DNA of 25,760 nt, from contig BFEA01000768.1 in assembly GCA_003427395.1 (NCBI GenBank), positions 51,116 through 76,875 on the forward strand, written 5' to 3'. Positions 1 to 10,016 of the stretch are shown piece by piece. The position numbers were made by a program, and so were the translations under genes. Source of the stretch: Chara braunii (taxonomy: Eukaryota > Streptophyta > Charophyceae > Charales > Characeae). Position 1 is the first letter of the stretch, and every line of letters begins with the position of its first letter. The notes beneath the pieces were generated by a model. It ran no database searches. It was not told the DNA's origin and saw only the letters and a program-made list of their open reading frames with translations.

Positions 1-1085
1 TTACGCGCACAATCCCCGACGCGTTTCGATCGGTTGCGCTCCAATCATCCTCAGGGGGCTAACCTCATAACCCTGCCTTGCGGCCCCACCGTCTATCCTC
101 TCGTCTTACTGAGCTTAGAGGACCAGTACGACCTTGTCCTCCTATATACTGTCCCGCGAGTAACCTGCCAGTAAGCAAAGTACTCCCACCCAACGGGCAC
201 TTCCACGAGCAACTACGGCTACAGCCTTCCTACCGCATAGACGTTACGTCGAGCGTCGTGAGAGTCAGTTACGTGTCGCTGAACGGGTACGTACGTTTAA
301 ATCCTCGATGGAGTATCTACACCTACGGGCTAACTTTCGCCATATGTATCACGTGTATGGGGTACTATGCCTAATAGGGGCACTCTTAATTATTCCAACG
401 TTCTCATACCTCTGTCGATCTCCACACCTGTTTCCTATTGGTCTACTTCCGTATTGTGTGGATCGTACTCTCTGTCCTTACTACATGGCTCAGCCTAGTC
501 AGTTACACGCGGGCCGTGCCCGCCCTTCTAATTTCAAACTTGCCACGCAATCCTTTTCCCGCTCCAACTTAAAGCGGGAATGATCCAGTAGTACCATGAC
601 TCGGACGCCTAACTAGCCATAGGGACACCGTGGTCTGCCCAGTAGTCCCGTGACTCAGACGCCTAACTGGCCGTAGGGATACAAGGGTCTGCCACTTAGT
701 CCGGTGTCACGTATGCTCAAAAAAAAAAAAAAAAAACGTACTATTTACATGTCCAAATAAATGAAAATTCCTAAAATTTCTGCGCGTCGTAAAAGGCGAA
801 AACCCGTTAATTCCCAGGCTACAAATCAAAAAGAAGAAGGTACGCTACTACGCCGTTGAATTACACTAATACGGCCTATATTCTTGGTTGCTCTGGTAAT
901 TCGACACTATCGGGCACTACGGTCAGGCAAAATTCCGTAAGTACGGCGCCCAGTTCAAAAACTGCATTCTCCCAGAAGGTTTTTCGACGCACTCTCTTTT
1001 GCCCCTGTACCAGGTTCTCAAGTAGTCTCATCGAGGCCTCCTTGAGAATATTGGTGCCCTTAGCAAATCGCGCTAGGGCTTTGAG
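1..1085 (-). repeat. Left (3') pseudo-LTR of the Penelope-like element
   Basis: This segment is repeated in the same orientation at 5133-6216, with scattered substitutions and small indels (roughly nine in ten bases agree by eye). It starts about 15 bp past the RT stop codon and runs to the window edge. It contains a poly-A run near 720-737, two 54-bp tandem units (585-638 and 639-692) with a partial third, and an 8-bp hairpin TTCCCGCT/AGCGGGAA (556-563 with 573-580). Open frames on the plus strand (78-374, 308-583) occur in both copies but look like chance frames in a repeated untranslated region. Confidence 0.85.
585..692. repeat. 54-bp tandem duplication inside the pseudo-LTR
   Basis: Two adjacent 54-bp units (585-638 and 639-692) share the pattern CCAGTAGT, TGACTC, GACGCCTAACT, TAGGGA and GGTCTGC. 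A shorter, more diverged third unit follows to about 715. The same pair is present in the other pseudo-LTR at 5717-5770 and 5771-5824, so the duplication predates the split of the two copies. Confidence 0.75.
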
Positions 1086-1128
1086 GAAGAACGCCGGGGG
1101 TTAACCCCGGCGCAAGAGCTCGTTCTTC
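1086..1128 (-). other. GC-rich hairpin over the RT stop codon at the pseudo-LTR junction
   Basis: CGCCGGGG (1092-1099) is complementary to CCCCGGCG (1105-1112) with a 5-nt loop, and the RT stop codon (1101-1103) lies in the loop. An overlapping outer pairing GAAGAACG (1086-1093) with CGTTCTTC (1121-1128) is also possible. The hairpin begins directly after the last base shared with the other pseudo-LTR (1085). It could pause reverse transcription or mark the 3' end of the coding region; that role is inferred. Confidence 0.6.
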
Positions 1129-1745
1129 ATTGCCAAGACTAGCAAGATTATCATACTCTCATTGTTTGCCATTTGTTGGATACGACACAAACTGTCGATC
1201 AACCATCCAATCTTTGCACGCTTGTCGGAGTAGGAGTCAAAATCTTGGAAACAGCGGTAGACGAGCTTTTGTTGCAATACTCTCATCTGGCTCTTCAGTT
1301 CATTCTTGATCTTCGGTTCCATGAGGAACTTGGTTTTCCCTGGCACGTTCGTAATCCTTGCCCCGACGAAATCGATGGTGTTAGATCCGTCATCTGTACG
1401 GACTAGCGACAAATTATCACCATAACAGCTTGCGAACTTCTCCATTATTTTCAGTGCCTTCCTGATTGTCCCTTTCTTCCTTCTGTTGAATGCAACTGCC
1501 AGCATTGCATCGTCCATGAACCTTACTCCATGGACGAGCTTGTGATCACTTCCTAACGACTTCAGAAACCCTTCTTCGTACCTTGCACAGAGGAGGCATG
1601 CCAATGGGGGGCTGATGTTCTTCCCCTGGTACTCCGATGACATGGTTGAGCAACTTCCCTCTACACTTGGTGTAGGTGTGTTGCAGTTCAAAAAGTACGA
1701 AGCTCCGGATAAAGTCAAAAGAAAGCTTAACGTAACCTTTCCCAA
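1101..1745 (-). pseudogene. Penelope-like reverse transcriptase, C-terminal part (palm motif, thumb)
   Basis: The frame encodes the second half of the RT. GKNISPPLACLLC (about residues 41-53) corresponds to the GxP-G-x-SPxLA motif, and RFMDDAMLAV (75-84) is the catalytic box with both aspartates (78-79). Further conserved-looking stretches (DFVGARI, then the helical thumb ending in MKNELLRRG) follow before the stop at 1101. The first ~40 residues of this open frame are out-of-frame overlap. True RT sequence enters near 1635, where a single-base frameshift separates it from the upstream frame. The product would have copied the element RNA, primed by a nuclease-cut target. The catalytic pair is intact, but the gene cannot make a full protein. 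Confidence 0.8.
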
Positions 1746-2847
1746 ACAGCTTCGCGCCTAGGGAAACCTGCTTTCTTCTTTTGCGTACCGTAATCTTACG
1801 GTAGCCCTTCTTCTCCCATTCGCCCAGCAACCAGGATAGAGCTTCCATGACAACCGCATGCGGAAGGGATGTAAACATTTCTTTAATGTCGAATCCCCCG
1901 CATATCGTCATTGTTCCTTCTCCAAATAAGTGGAGCTTCTTCTCAGCTTTCTTCAAGTTTTGCTTGAGCAAGGCCGTAGCAGTGAGGTTGAAATGTTATG
2001 CTCCGGGAAGCTTCTCCAATAGGTAGTTGAGTGTCCGCGCTATCCATCGACTGCCCGTCGTGGTGGGCTCGCTGCAAGCAGGGGCTATGGGTCGCCATCG
2101 CTCAAGATCCTTGTGCTTGGGTAGCACGTATGCACTACCGATCTTCCCCTTTGAATTCCAGTTCACGAGCTTGTGCAGTCCAAGGCCTTCAAAATCTCGC
2201 TTCATCTCTTTCAGTGTTTCCGCTTCGCCGCTGCTAACCTCGTCATATGCTGTATTCCAGGTAAACATCTTGTCCAAGCTGTACTGGTACGTGGATGTAC
2301 ATGTCATCACTAAATCGTCCGCGTTTCTGTCAACTTGCGTAATCAGGAGATCCTTATACTGCTTCTTGACGACGTAAACCATACCCTCGTCCATGCTAAC
2401 GCGCTCATTCCCTTCTGATGAGAAGCAATCGCTGATCTGCAGATCAGGCAGGTGTCCGCTAAAATGATTCCCAAGCACAGTTGTGAGTGCAAGTCTTATG
2501 CTGCTGCTAACTTCTTCTTTTGTCGTCTCTAGTCTGGGGTGGACCACGTTCTTCCCGTTGTAAACCAGGGCTGGGAGCCCTGGGACATCGGACACTCTCG
2601 TAAGCACGTGGCCACTAACGACAGGTAAACCATAGTGCTTGCACGCACAAGGAAGTTCTGGCTTCTTACTCAGTTGCTTGTAGTTACACAGGATCTCCAC
2701 CACATTATTGTTCCTTCTCCAGACAACCCTCGCCTTCTGTCTGAAAATCCCTGCAATCGCAGGATGCAAGTCACAGCTCTCGATATTTGAGATGAGAACA
2801 TCTCTGATACCTCTCTTCTTCACACTGCTCCCGTACCTGACCCGCAC
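1546..2847 (-). pseudogene. Penelope-like CxC linker and reverse transcriptase N-terminal part (internal stop at 1996)
   Basis: One reading frame runs from 2847 to about 1635 and is interrupted only by a TAA at 1996-1998. Residues 66-73 read PCACKHYG, a CxC motif of the kind linking nuclease to RT in N-terminal-GIY-YIG Penelope-like elements. LITQVDRN (168-175) and VLPKHKD / RPIAPACSEPTT (241-263) match early RT fingers motifs. After the stop, the sequence GGFDIKEMFTSLPH carries the first catalytic aspartate, and HVIGVP begins the next RT motif before the frameshift into the 1101-1745 frame. The long segment between the linker and the first palm motif could include the insertion-in-fingers domain reported for this clade, but I cannot confirm this without alignment. 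Confidence 0.8.
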
Positions 2848-2897
2848 TGTGATCCTCTTCCGAATATTTACGCTCGTTTTTTTTCCTATTGCCCTAC

Positions 2898-3905
2898 CTA
2901 GGAAGTCTTGATCTGTCTCCTCTTTTCCTTCTCCCTAAAAGTACCCACGCAGCTATAGGGGTGCATCAGTTTACTTATCGACATGTGCGACAATTCCTTT
3001 CGTTTGCACAACATTTCCAGGAGCTGCCGCAGGTAACCTTTCCCTCTATCCCTTGAGTTTTGTGTAATGACGATAGGGGCAATCCAAAAATTACCCCCCT
3101 CTTCAAAACAAGCTTTTGCCTGGGATAAAGCTATCTTGCCTACCTGCGTCACAACAGTCAAGGTACCAAACACCTTCTTTACTAACGACGAGTCCTCTCC
3201 CCAGATTTTCCCTCCCTCACTACTGATCTGGATTTGCTTCTTCCCAGCCTTATAAGCCAAGTCACGACACATTCTTAGACTAGTATTAGCCAGTAGATTA
3301 TTATTCGTCTGAAATACAATTATACGTGTTCGATTATCGACTTCCTTTTCTCTGCTCCCAACCATTCGCGAGCGCCTTTCCCTCCTTCCCAGGCTCTTCT
3401 TCGCGTTCCCTTTCTGCCCCATGCCTATCGTGTTGAGCGACGGAGAAAATATCTTGATGAGTATCCTCTCTACGCTCTCCAACCCACTGTCTTCCGATGT
3501 AGCAATCGGAATAACTACGTACTTATTCCAATTAAACCTCTTCAGCCATTTGTAAAGCATATGAGCCCTACCTTCTGTACCAGTTTCAGCGCATTTGACA
3601 TGCTCCCACCACCGTTCTGCAGCCCCTCCAACGGACCTACCAATGTAAGTCTTTTTGCACCATGGCGAGACGAGGCAGTATACTACAGGTTGCTTAAAAT
3701 CGAACCATTTCCAGTTCAGCGGCACTAAGTCTACGATCTTCCTAGCCCACTGAACCTGACCTAGTAGTATTAGTATCACCATGCACGCGGTAGTGGCCTT
3801 CTCTGTCAACAGTCTGAGCTTGAAAATTCTTGTGTGCCCCCAGATTGTCCCTCTCAGAGATAGAAGGATGACAATGTAAGCCCAGATGAGCTTTACCGGG
3901 GGCAC
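2898..3905 (-). pseudogene. GIY-YIG endonuclease domain of the Penelope-like element
   Basis: The nuclease core lies at residues 73-160 of this 335-residue frame. VVYC (74-77) and TYIGR (86-90) are the GIY and YIG halves, RWWEHV (98-103) carries the helix with Arg and His, and LESVERILIKIF with SPSLNT (142-159) supplies the metal-binding Glu and the conserved Asn. The frame then continues as basic linker to the stop at 2898, and the RT resumes in another frame at about 2850. GIY-YIG enzymes nick DNA, and in this family the nick primes target-site reverse transcription. Its position before the RT, not after it, is diagnostic of the permuted clade. The first ~60 residues are hydrophobic and unlike a nuclease, and may be out-of-frame or degraded. 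Confidence 0.85.
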
Positions 3906-3911
3906 AAACCG

Positions 3912-4451
3912 TCATTGGTCCTGGATATCTTCTTGCTCCCATGTTTCATTCAAGAGCTCGTCGTCGTCGCCCCATGCTGCTCTATTCAACAACTCCCGAA
4001 CCCCTTGCTCCTTGGATACGTAGGTAATGTTTCTCGCCTCACACAATTTCTTGATTTCCCGCCATTCTTTCGCCATGAGCTTCGCTCTAGTCTCCAGGAC
4101 GCTTTGCACAATGTTCCTAGATGTCGGGGTCTCCTTCCCAACAAACGTGGTCTTCGTCGGCGTACAGGCCTTCCTTCTCAAACTCTTCTCGTAGTCTGCT
4201 CTTGACATGACCCTTGCCTCCTCTTCACACTCCTCTACGGCTCCGAAGTTCTTCGCAGTTCGCTTCCCTCTCGCTCGCTTTGGTGGTATATTCAAACCAT
4301 CGTCTGTCAGCACTTCCTCCTCCATCAGGTAAGCATCCAACCCGCCTGTAAGCCCATCACGGTCTCGTTTTGGCGTCTTGGAGTTTACTGCTAGCGTCAT
4401 CAGGATCTCGGTCCTTATCTCAACTCTGAAGTTCCGCAGATCCCTTGTCAC
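3912..4451 (-). pseudogene. Charged N-terminal region with SAP-like segment, Penelope-like element
   Basis: The 179-residue frame ends 6 bp before the GIY-YIG frame begins. It contains a basic, nuclear-localisation-like patch (IPPKRARGKR, about residues 55-64), an acidic stretch, and a helix-turn-helix-like segment at 128-156 (EWREIKKLCEARNITYVS) that resembles a SAP DNA-binding motif. Upstream (4452-4519) the zinc-knuckle frame continues as coiled coil through a TGA and a TAG, so this and the 4520-4855 frame probably belonged to one protein. The SAP reading is a by-eye resemblance. A DNA-tethering role ahead of the nuclease would make sense but is inferred. Confidence 0.5.
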
Positions 4452-4519
4452 TGCCGCTACAATCGCAATTCCGCGTCTTCCAACTTTTTGTCCCTTCTGT
4501 CACATTCCTCCACTATTCT

Positions 4520-4855
4520 TCACTCGGATTCCGCAATCATCCTCCGGGTCTTCTCTTCGCGCCTTTCTTCATCCAATTGCTGTCTTCTTCGTTCGGCCTC
4601 GGCCTTTCTCCTTTCCTCCTCTATCTTCTTGTTTCCCTCTTTCTCCATTTCTTTCTGCATTTTGTAGTCAGCCCACCTGACAACCCGGTTTATGTTGTCC
4701 TCATTCTCCTTCCTTGATTGCCAGTACTTTGTGTTATTCGCAAACGCGCCTTGTCCTTTCAACGGACAATCTCTCGCAATATGGCCGGCCTGGTTGCAGT
4801 TGAAGCAGATGGTCGAACTCCCTGCTCCAGTTCCTCCATTCCCTGCAGACGCCAT
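4520..4855 (-). pseudogene. CCHC zinc-knuckle / coiled-coil protein at the 5' end of the Penelope-like element
   Basis: The 111-residue frame starts at an ATG at 4855 followed by a Gly/Ser-rich leader. C17-F-N-C20-x4-H25-x4-C30 is a textbook CCHC zinc knuckle (CFNCNQAGHIARDC), as in retroelement nucleocapsid proteins, and would bind single-stranded RNA or DNA. From about residue 45 the chain is a highly charged Glu/Lys/Arg coiled coil. The coiled coil continues past the stop at 4520 in the same frame (RIVEECDRRDKKLEDAELRL) before two further stops, so the stops are probably decay. The knuckle could be the original N-terminus of the nuclease-RT protein or a separate ORF1. Confidence 0.7.
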
Positions 4856-5132
4856 TCTGCTAGCTGTGCTCCTGTCCTTCCCTCACTAATCCTTTCACAC
4901 AGTTCTCGGTGTTCGCCCTTCCTCCACGATCGCAGATAACGGCTAATGCTAGAAGTTGTCTGCTACTGCTCTTCTTGTAACGTCGTACGCTAAACTGAGT
5001 CTTCAGATGCACCTCGTTGACATAGCCACCAGTGTGAGTGTCTCCCCTCATCCAGTTACTATGCTACACAGAATAGTGGTAAACAGTGGCCAACTGCCTT
5101 TCGTACACGCATCTAAAACTCTTCTTTGCAAA
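4856..5132. other. Untranslated segment between pseudo-LTR and zinc-knuckle start
   Basis: This stretch separates the right pseudo-LTR from the presumed start codon at 4855. I see no coding motif in it. In the minus-strand transcript it would be the 5' leader of the coding region. Confidence 0.4.
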
Positions 5133-6216
5133 TTACGCGCACAATCCCCGACGCGTTTCGATCGGTTGCGCTCCAATCATCCTCAGGGGGCTAACCTCAT
5201 AACCCTGCCTTGCGGCCCCACCGTCTATCCTCCCGTCTTACCGAGCTTAGAGGACCAGTACGGCCTTGTCCTCCTATATACTGTCCCGCGAGTAACCTGC
5301 CAGTAAGCAAAGTACTCCCACCCAACGGGCACTTCCACGAGCAACTACGGCCACAACCTTCCTACCGCATAGACGTTACGTCGAGCGTCGTGAGAGTCAG
5401 TTACGTGTCGCTCAACGGACAGGTACGTTTAAATCCTTCACGGAGTATCTACACCTACGGGCTAACTTTCGCCGTATCTATCACATGTTTAAGGTAGTAT
5501 GCCTACTAGGGACACTCTTAATTATTCCAACGTACTCATACCTTTGTCGATCTCCAAACCTATTTCCTATTGGTCTACTTCCATATTGCATGGATCGTAG
5601 TCTTTGTCCTTACTACGTGGCTCGGCCTAATCAGTTACACGCGGACCGTGCCCGCCCTTCTAATTTCAAACTTGCCACGCAATCCTTTTCCCGCTCCAAC
5701 TTAAAGCGGGAACGATCCAGTCGTACCTTGACTCGGACGCCTAACTAGCCGTAGGGACACCGTGGTCTGCCCAGTAGTCCAGTGACTCGGACACCTAAAT
5801 GGCCGTAGGGGTACTGGGGTCTGCCACTTAGTCCGGTGCCACGTATGCTCAAAAAAAAAAAAAAAAAACATATATATTTACATGTCCAAATAAATGAAAA
5901 TTCCTAAAATTTATGCGCATTGTAAAAGGCGAAAACCCCTTAATTCCCAGGCTACAAATCCCCAAAAAAAAGAAGAAGGTACGCTACTACGCCGTTTAAT
6001 TACACTAATACGACCTGTTGCTCCGGTAATTCGACACTATCGGGCACTACGGTCAGGCAAAATTCCGTAAGTACGGCACCCGGTTAAAAAAATGCATTCT
6101 CCTAGAAGGTTTTTCCGACGCACTTTCTTATCCCCCTGTACCAGGTTCTTAAGTAGCCTCATCCAGGCCTCCTTGAGAATACAGGTGCCCTTAGCAAATC
6201 GTGCTAGGGCTTTGAG
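5133..6216 (-). repeat. Right (5') pseudo-LTR: partial tandem copy of the Penelope-like element
   Basis: Direct repeat of 1-1085, including the poly-A run (about 5851-5868), the 54-bp tandem pair (5717-5824) and the TTCCCGCT/AGCGGGAA hairpin. Homology stops at 6216 exactly where the other copy enters the stop-codon hairpin (1086). On the minus strand this is therefore a 5'-truncated upstream copy, the usual origin of pseudo-LTRs in Penelope-like elements. Confidence 0.85.
5134..5186 (-). ncRNA. Hammerhead-like motif in the pseudo-LTR (incomplete)
   Basis: On the minus strand the order is CTGAGGA, one extra U, stem II GATTGG/CCGATC (one G-U pair), GAAA, stem III CGCG/CGCG and GTA. This matches the order core box, stem II, GAAA, stem III, NUH of a type I hammerhead. 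The same arrangement is present in the left copy (2-54). No convincing stem I can be drawn and there is an extra base after the core box. Established work says canonical Penelope-like elements carry hammerheads whereas the N-terminal-GIY-YIG clade lacks canonical ones, so this is a candidate relic or variant only. Confidence 0.3.
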
Positions 6217-6872
<656 letters not shown>

Positions 6873-7152
6873 TGCAATCAGACTAGTCGTCTTGGATACT
6901 CAGCATGCTTACAAACAGATGACGATCAAACTGGCGACTTTCGCCCACACAAAGCTCAGAGATAAAGTAGCCAAGAACACAGTTCAGATTCCAACTTGTC
7001 TCGATCAGGGATGGAGCATGTGCGCCCGACACCAATTCACCCCGATCAGCTGCATCCCCAGCGACTTTTTCACACACACGCAACTCTGGATCTCCCCTGG
7101 ATGTCCCGCACACACATACACAACACACTCACACACAAGGACTAACACTCTA

Positions 7153-7230
7153 CTACTAATCTACAGCAGTTGTGGCTGCCTTCTTCTACCTCTACTAATC
7201 TACAACAGTTGTGGTTGCCTTCTTCTACCT
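7153..7230. repeat. 39-bp tandem duplication in the LTR
   Basis: Two 39-bp units begin with CTACTAATCTACA at 7153 and 7192, followed by CAGTTGTGG and GCCTTCTTCTACCT, and a third start (CTACTAAC) is seen at 7231. They lie in the presumed transcribed part of the LTR. Confidence 0.7.
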
Positions 7231-7345
7231 CTACTAACAAAAAGCGGCTATGACTGCGTCTTCCTCCTCTTAGCCCACTTTCTCTTTGGGCCCCTGCAGA
7301 CCTTTGTACACAAGATGCTCCAACAGCGATTCCGCACCGCTCACA

Positions 7346-7390
7346 AGCAGAATGAATGAATGACTGAACGCTGCCTCTTTATTTATACTT
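7346..7390 (-). promoter_or_regulatory. LTR core promoter with TATA box (minus strand)
   Basis: TATAAATA reads on the minus strand at 7380-7387 in a GC-richer LTR. About 25-35 bases downstream lies GTTCAGTCATTCATTC, a plausible transcription start region. The orientation agrees with the minus-strand gag-pol that follows. The start site itself is inferred. Confidence 0.5.
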
Positions 7391-7823
7391 CGGATCTTCG
7401 TTGGTCTGCACTTGGACATCGGGCCCAGGGTGCACACAGTCCCACATGGTACTTGCTGCCTTGATAAAGTGCGACTGGGACTGGGTCCGACTGGGTACCG
7501 CTGACTAGGCTAGGTAGGTATAGGACTGCCCTTTGCTGACTATGCTAGGACTGCCCTTCGCTGACTCAAACGCGGACTGACTTCTTAGACCTACGAACAG
7601 CCACTTCCGGATCTTCCTGAAGACTGTAGACTTGACCCTTTGAGACTGTAGCAGCTACGACCTAGGCCACTGCTAAGACTCCTAAAACACAGACCTACGG
7701 CTCAAGACCCGGCGACCGCACTATATACAACAGCTAAACAGACGACTTTCAGAACACAGGTCGCGGGTTCAAACACTCATAGGTCACCGGGTACTGTACA
7801 CGGGTGCAGGGGAGGTGTACGGA

Positions 7824-8291
7824 TCAAGCCATGGGTACTGCATCTGCTACTGTAAAGGTGAAAACCGTTGCCGACCTAAATTCGAGGTCCTCCGAGAACA
7901 AGGCAGGACCTTTACATTTTCTTTCTCTGTCGTAGGCGTGCACTATGTCAGGATCATTCTCTAGAAGCTTTGTTCTCGTAAACCAGCGGTTGTCCTCGGG
8001 TTCCTGATAAGCAAACCTAATTTTGTATTGTTTTTGGGGACGACCCCTTCCTCCGGTTCTGCACACATCCTCTTCCGATGCGATCTATATATCATATGTG
8101 CCATCCATATCCGGCGGAATCATCGACCGACATGATAAAAATTGCTGGCTGGTGACACAAGGCAACAACTTTGATGCATGGAAGACTGGGTATTTGTGGA
8201 GGTGTGCCTGTATCTCAATCGTGTAAGAGGGTCCGTCCTCTCCGCCTTTCACTTCTAGGACAGGCCACCGTCCCCTGTACGCAGGTAGCAA
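7824..8291 (-). pseudogene. Ty3/gypsy integrase C-terminus and chromodomain-like tail
   Basis: The frame 8085-8291 encodes YRGRWPVLEVKG, then GPSYTIEIQAH and HKYPVFHASKLLP, the usual integrase C-terminal pattern before the end of Ty3/gypsy pol. The frame 7824-8066 continues with YKIRFAYQEPEDNRWFTRTK and LLENDPDIVHAYDRE, matching the layout of a chromodomain, which steers integration to particular chromatin. The two parts are in different frames, so at least one frameshift has occurred. The tail ends with a stop at 7824 just before the LTR region. Confidence 0.75.
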
Positions 8292-9190
8292 CTTTTATGA
8301 GATGTTATCTTCTAGGCGAACTCCTTAGACTTAACCCAAACTAAGTCTCCTACTTGGAACTGCGATGGTCGACGATGCTTATTAGCTTGATCTATCATCT
8401 TATGTTGAGCTTTACTCAAGTCATCGGTCACTCTTGCGATTTCTCTCTCATGATGTAGCGCAAATTTTCTTGTTCCAGTTGGCAGTTTCTGAATCTGGTC
8501 ACAATTCAGTCCTTCAAACGGTCTGCGTGGTCTGAAGGACTTATGTGGCTCATTAGGAGTCTTGAGGTAGCTAAGTGGACACTATTGTTGTAGGCACTAG
8601 CTACCTTAGGGAGCATCTCATCCTAGTTAACTTGATCGGGTCTAATATACATCCTCAGTATCTTCTGCAGGATCTTATTCATTTGTTCAGTCTGACCGTT
8701 AGTCTCTGGACGACGGCCAGATGACATCGACAACTTTGAGTTGTAGACTCACATAAGTTCCTGCCAGTGATGGCTAGTAAACCACGTATCTCTATCACTA
8801 ACTATAGATAGTGGAATACCATGCTCACTTACCGTGGCATCAGAAAACTTATTTATCACTAACTTGGTGCGTGCCTCAGAGGGCAAAGGAACAAAAATTG
8901 CATACTTGCTAAAGCGATCAACTGTAACCATGACTTGGTTTTTTCCGTGCCTACTCCTGACCCCAACATCCATGTGGTCAATGGACACAGAATCTCCGGG
9001 TCATGAAGGGATAGGCAAGGGTCTGAAAAGACCCAATGGGGCTCCCGTCATAGTTTGTTCTGCTTGCAGACATTGCAACTACGCACATACTCTATGAAGT
9101 CAGCCTTTATGTCAGGCCACATGTAGGCACGTGTCAGGTTGGCCAATGTCTTTTGCCAGTCGAAGTGTCATTCTGTATCGTGACATTCCC
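8292..9190 (-). pseudogene. Ty3/gypsy integrase catalytic core and HHCC zinc-binding domain
   Basis: On the minus strand the HHCC zinc-binding motif is at about 9057-9190 (two His then VRSCNVCKQNK). The catalytic core lies at 8749-8988, with VTVDRFSKYAIFVPL carrying the first Asp and IVSDRDTWFTSHHWQEL the second. Beyond a stop near 8745, SSGRRPETNGQTEQMNK supplies the catalytic Glu region, followed by a degraded stretch to 8292 with further stops. The protein would have inserted the element's cDNA. Several stops make it non-functional. Confidence 0.8.
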
Positions 9191-9800
9191 CTAGGATCAG
9201 ACTTCAGATCTCTTCACTATTGGGGATGCATAGCTGATCTACGACGTTTGTCTTCTCAAATAACAACCCGTTCTTGGTGCGCTAATCTGATTCACTGACT
9301 ACGTCCTCCTTCACCTTCGTTAGGAGGTCACTGTAGATACGGTCTTGCACGTACGCCTCTCTGACCTTTTGCTGTAAGTCTGTCTCTATGTCCAGATATT
9401 GAACTATAGCTCCAAAGTAGTCGACTCTTCTACTCAGAGCATCTGCAACCACATTGTACTTTCCGCTTACAGGTTAGAGCTCGAAGTTAAATTGGTCTCT
9501 CTCTGCGGCCCACCTAGTAGTAAGCTTAGGTGTCATTTTGGCCTAAGTCTTCAACCACCTAAGTGTCTCATGGTCTGAATAAACTTTGAATTGTCTCCCA
9601 AGCAAGTAGTGTCGCCAATTATCTAACGCTTGCCTGAGATCGTGGAGTTCCCTCTTGTAAGTAGAGGTTGCTACCTTTTATGAAGGTAACCTAGCAGACA
9701 TGAACTCTACAGACCTATACCCATTGCTATCGTCTTGTTGTAGAACAACACCAATACCGTACTGACGCATCAGTTGTGACGATAAAAGGTTAGGATGGGT
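9191..9800 (-). pseudogene. Ty3/gypsy RNase H region
   Basis: The minus-strand translation gives [24 protein letters not shown], then YKRELHDLRQALDNWRHYLL, FKVYSDHETLRWL and KYNVVADALSRR, the standard RNase H order in Ty3/gypsy pol (catalytic Glu in YKRELHDL, Asp in YSDHETL and ADALSRR). The first catalytic Asp appears as PFIVTTDAS in a neighbouring frame just before QYGIG, so a single-base frameshift lies at about 9765. Stops occur in the tail near 9475-9540. The enzyme would degrade RNA in the RNA-DNA hybrid. Confidence 0.75.
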
Positions 9801-10016
9801 TCTTTGTATTGATCTTGAAGTTTGCCTCAGATGAGCCTCGTGCTCCTCAAGGGTCTTGCTGAAAACCAAAATGTCATCTAAATAAATAACTACGAATCTA
9901 ACTAACCACGACCTTAACAAATCGTTCATACAGCGCTGGAACGTGGTCGGTGCATTGGTTAGTCCAAAGGGCATGACCGTAAACTCATAAAACAGCCGTT
10001 TCGTCAAAACAAACAT
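9801..10016 (-). pseudogene. Ty3/gypsy reverse transcriptase, deleted remnant
   Basis: [19 protein letters not shown] and [14 protein letters not shown] are the palm motifs, including the YLDD catalytic box. The finger and first palm region, including the first catalytic Asp, is missing: the upstream frame jumps from LREQLDKLLE to FYEFTVMP across a ~100-bp foreign repeat. Downstream the thumb/connection is also missing, because EEHEAHLRQ is followed almost directly by RNase H. The gene is therefore a deletion remnant. Confidence 0.8.

Larger units (their letters stand above)
1..6216 (-). mobile_element. Penelope-like element with permuted domains (N-terminal GIY-YIG, Chlamys-like), degenerate
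   Basis: A retroelement transcribed from the minus strand. Reading leftward from 4855 the order is CCHC zinc knuckle with charged coiled coil, SAP-like segment, GIY-YIG nuclease, a CxC linker and a reverse transcriptase ending at 1101. Two direct repeats of about 1.08 kb flank it (1-1085 and 5133-6216), so one repeat plus internal region is about 5.1 kb. From established knowledge, canonical Penelope-like elements carry GIY-YIG after the RT, whereas the Naiad/Chlamys clade carries it before the RT with a CxC linker, has pseudo-LTRs and favours microsatellites. All of these match here. The coding region is broken by at least one in-frame stop and several frameshifts, so this copy is dead. Whether the left repeat continues beyond the window edge is unknown. 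Clade assignment is inference from domain order. Confidence 0.85.
6873..7800 (-). repeat. 3' LTR of the Ty3/gypsy element (left end firm, right end approximate)
   Basis: The left end is placed at 6873 because a second copy at 25445 begins at the same TGCAATCA. On the minus strand this is the LTR 3' end, ending in CA. Similarity to the second copy runs to about 7063. A minus-strand TATA box lies at 7380-7387. The presumed R/U5 side contains two 39-bp tandem units (7153-7230), and the U3 side contains repeated AGGACTGCC / GCTGACT motifs (7520-7570). The right border cannot be fixed, because no clear polypurine tract is visible before the chromodomain frame ending at 7824. Confidence 0.6.

Noticed and set aside
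78-583. Plus-strand open frames conserved in both pseudo-LTRs
   Set aside because: They lie in a repeated untranslated region, antisense to the element. Conservation follows from the duplication, and no protein motif is seen.
2405-2450. CTGATGA as a hammerhead core
   Set aside because: There is no GAAA with a pairing stem II downstream, and the site lies inside RT coding sequence.
7760-7790. GGGTTCAAAC as a tRNA/SINE B-box
   Set aside because: The final base of the B-box pattern does not fit and there is no A-box or tRNA fold upstream.
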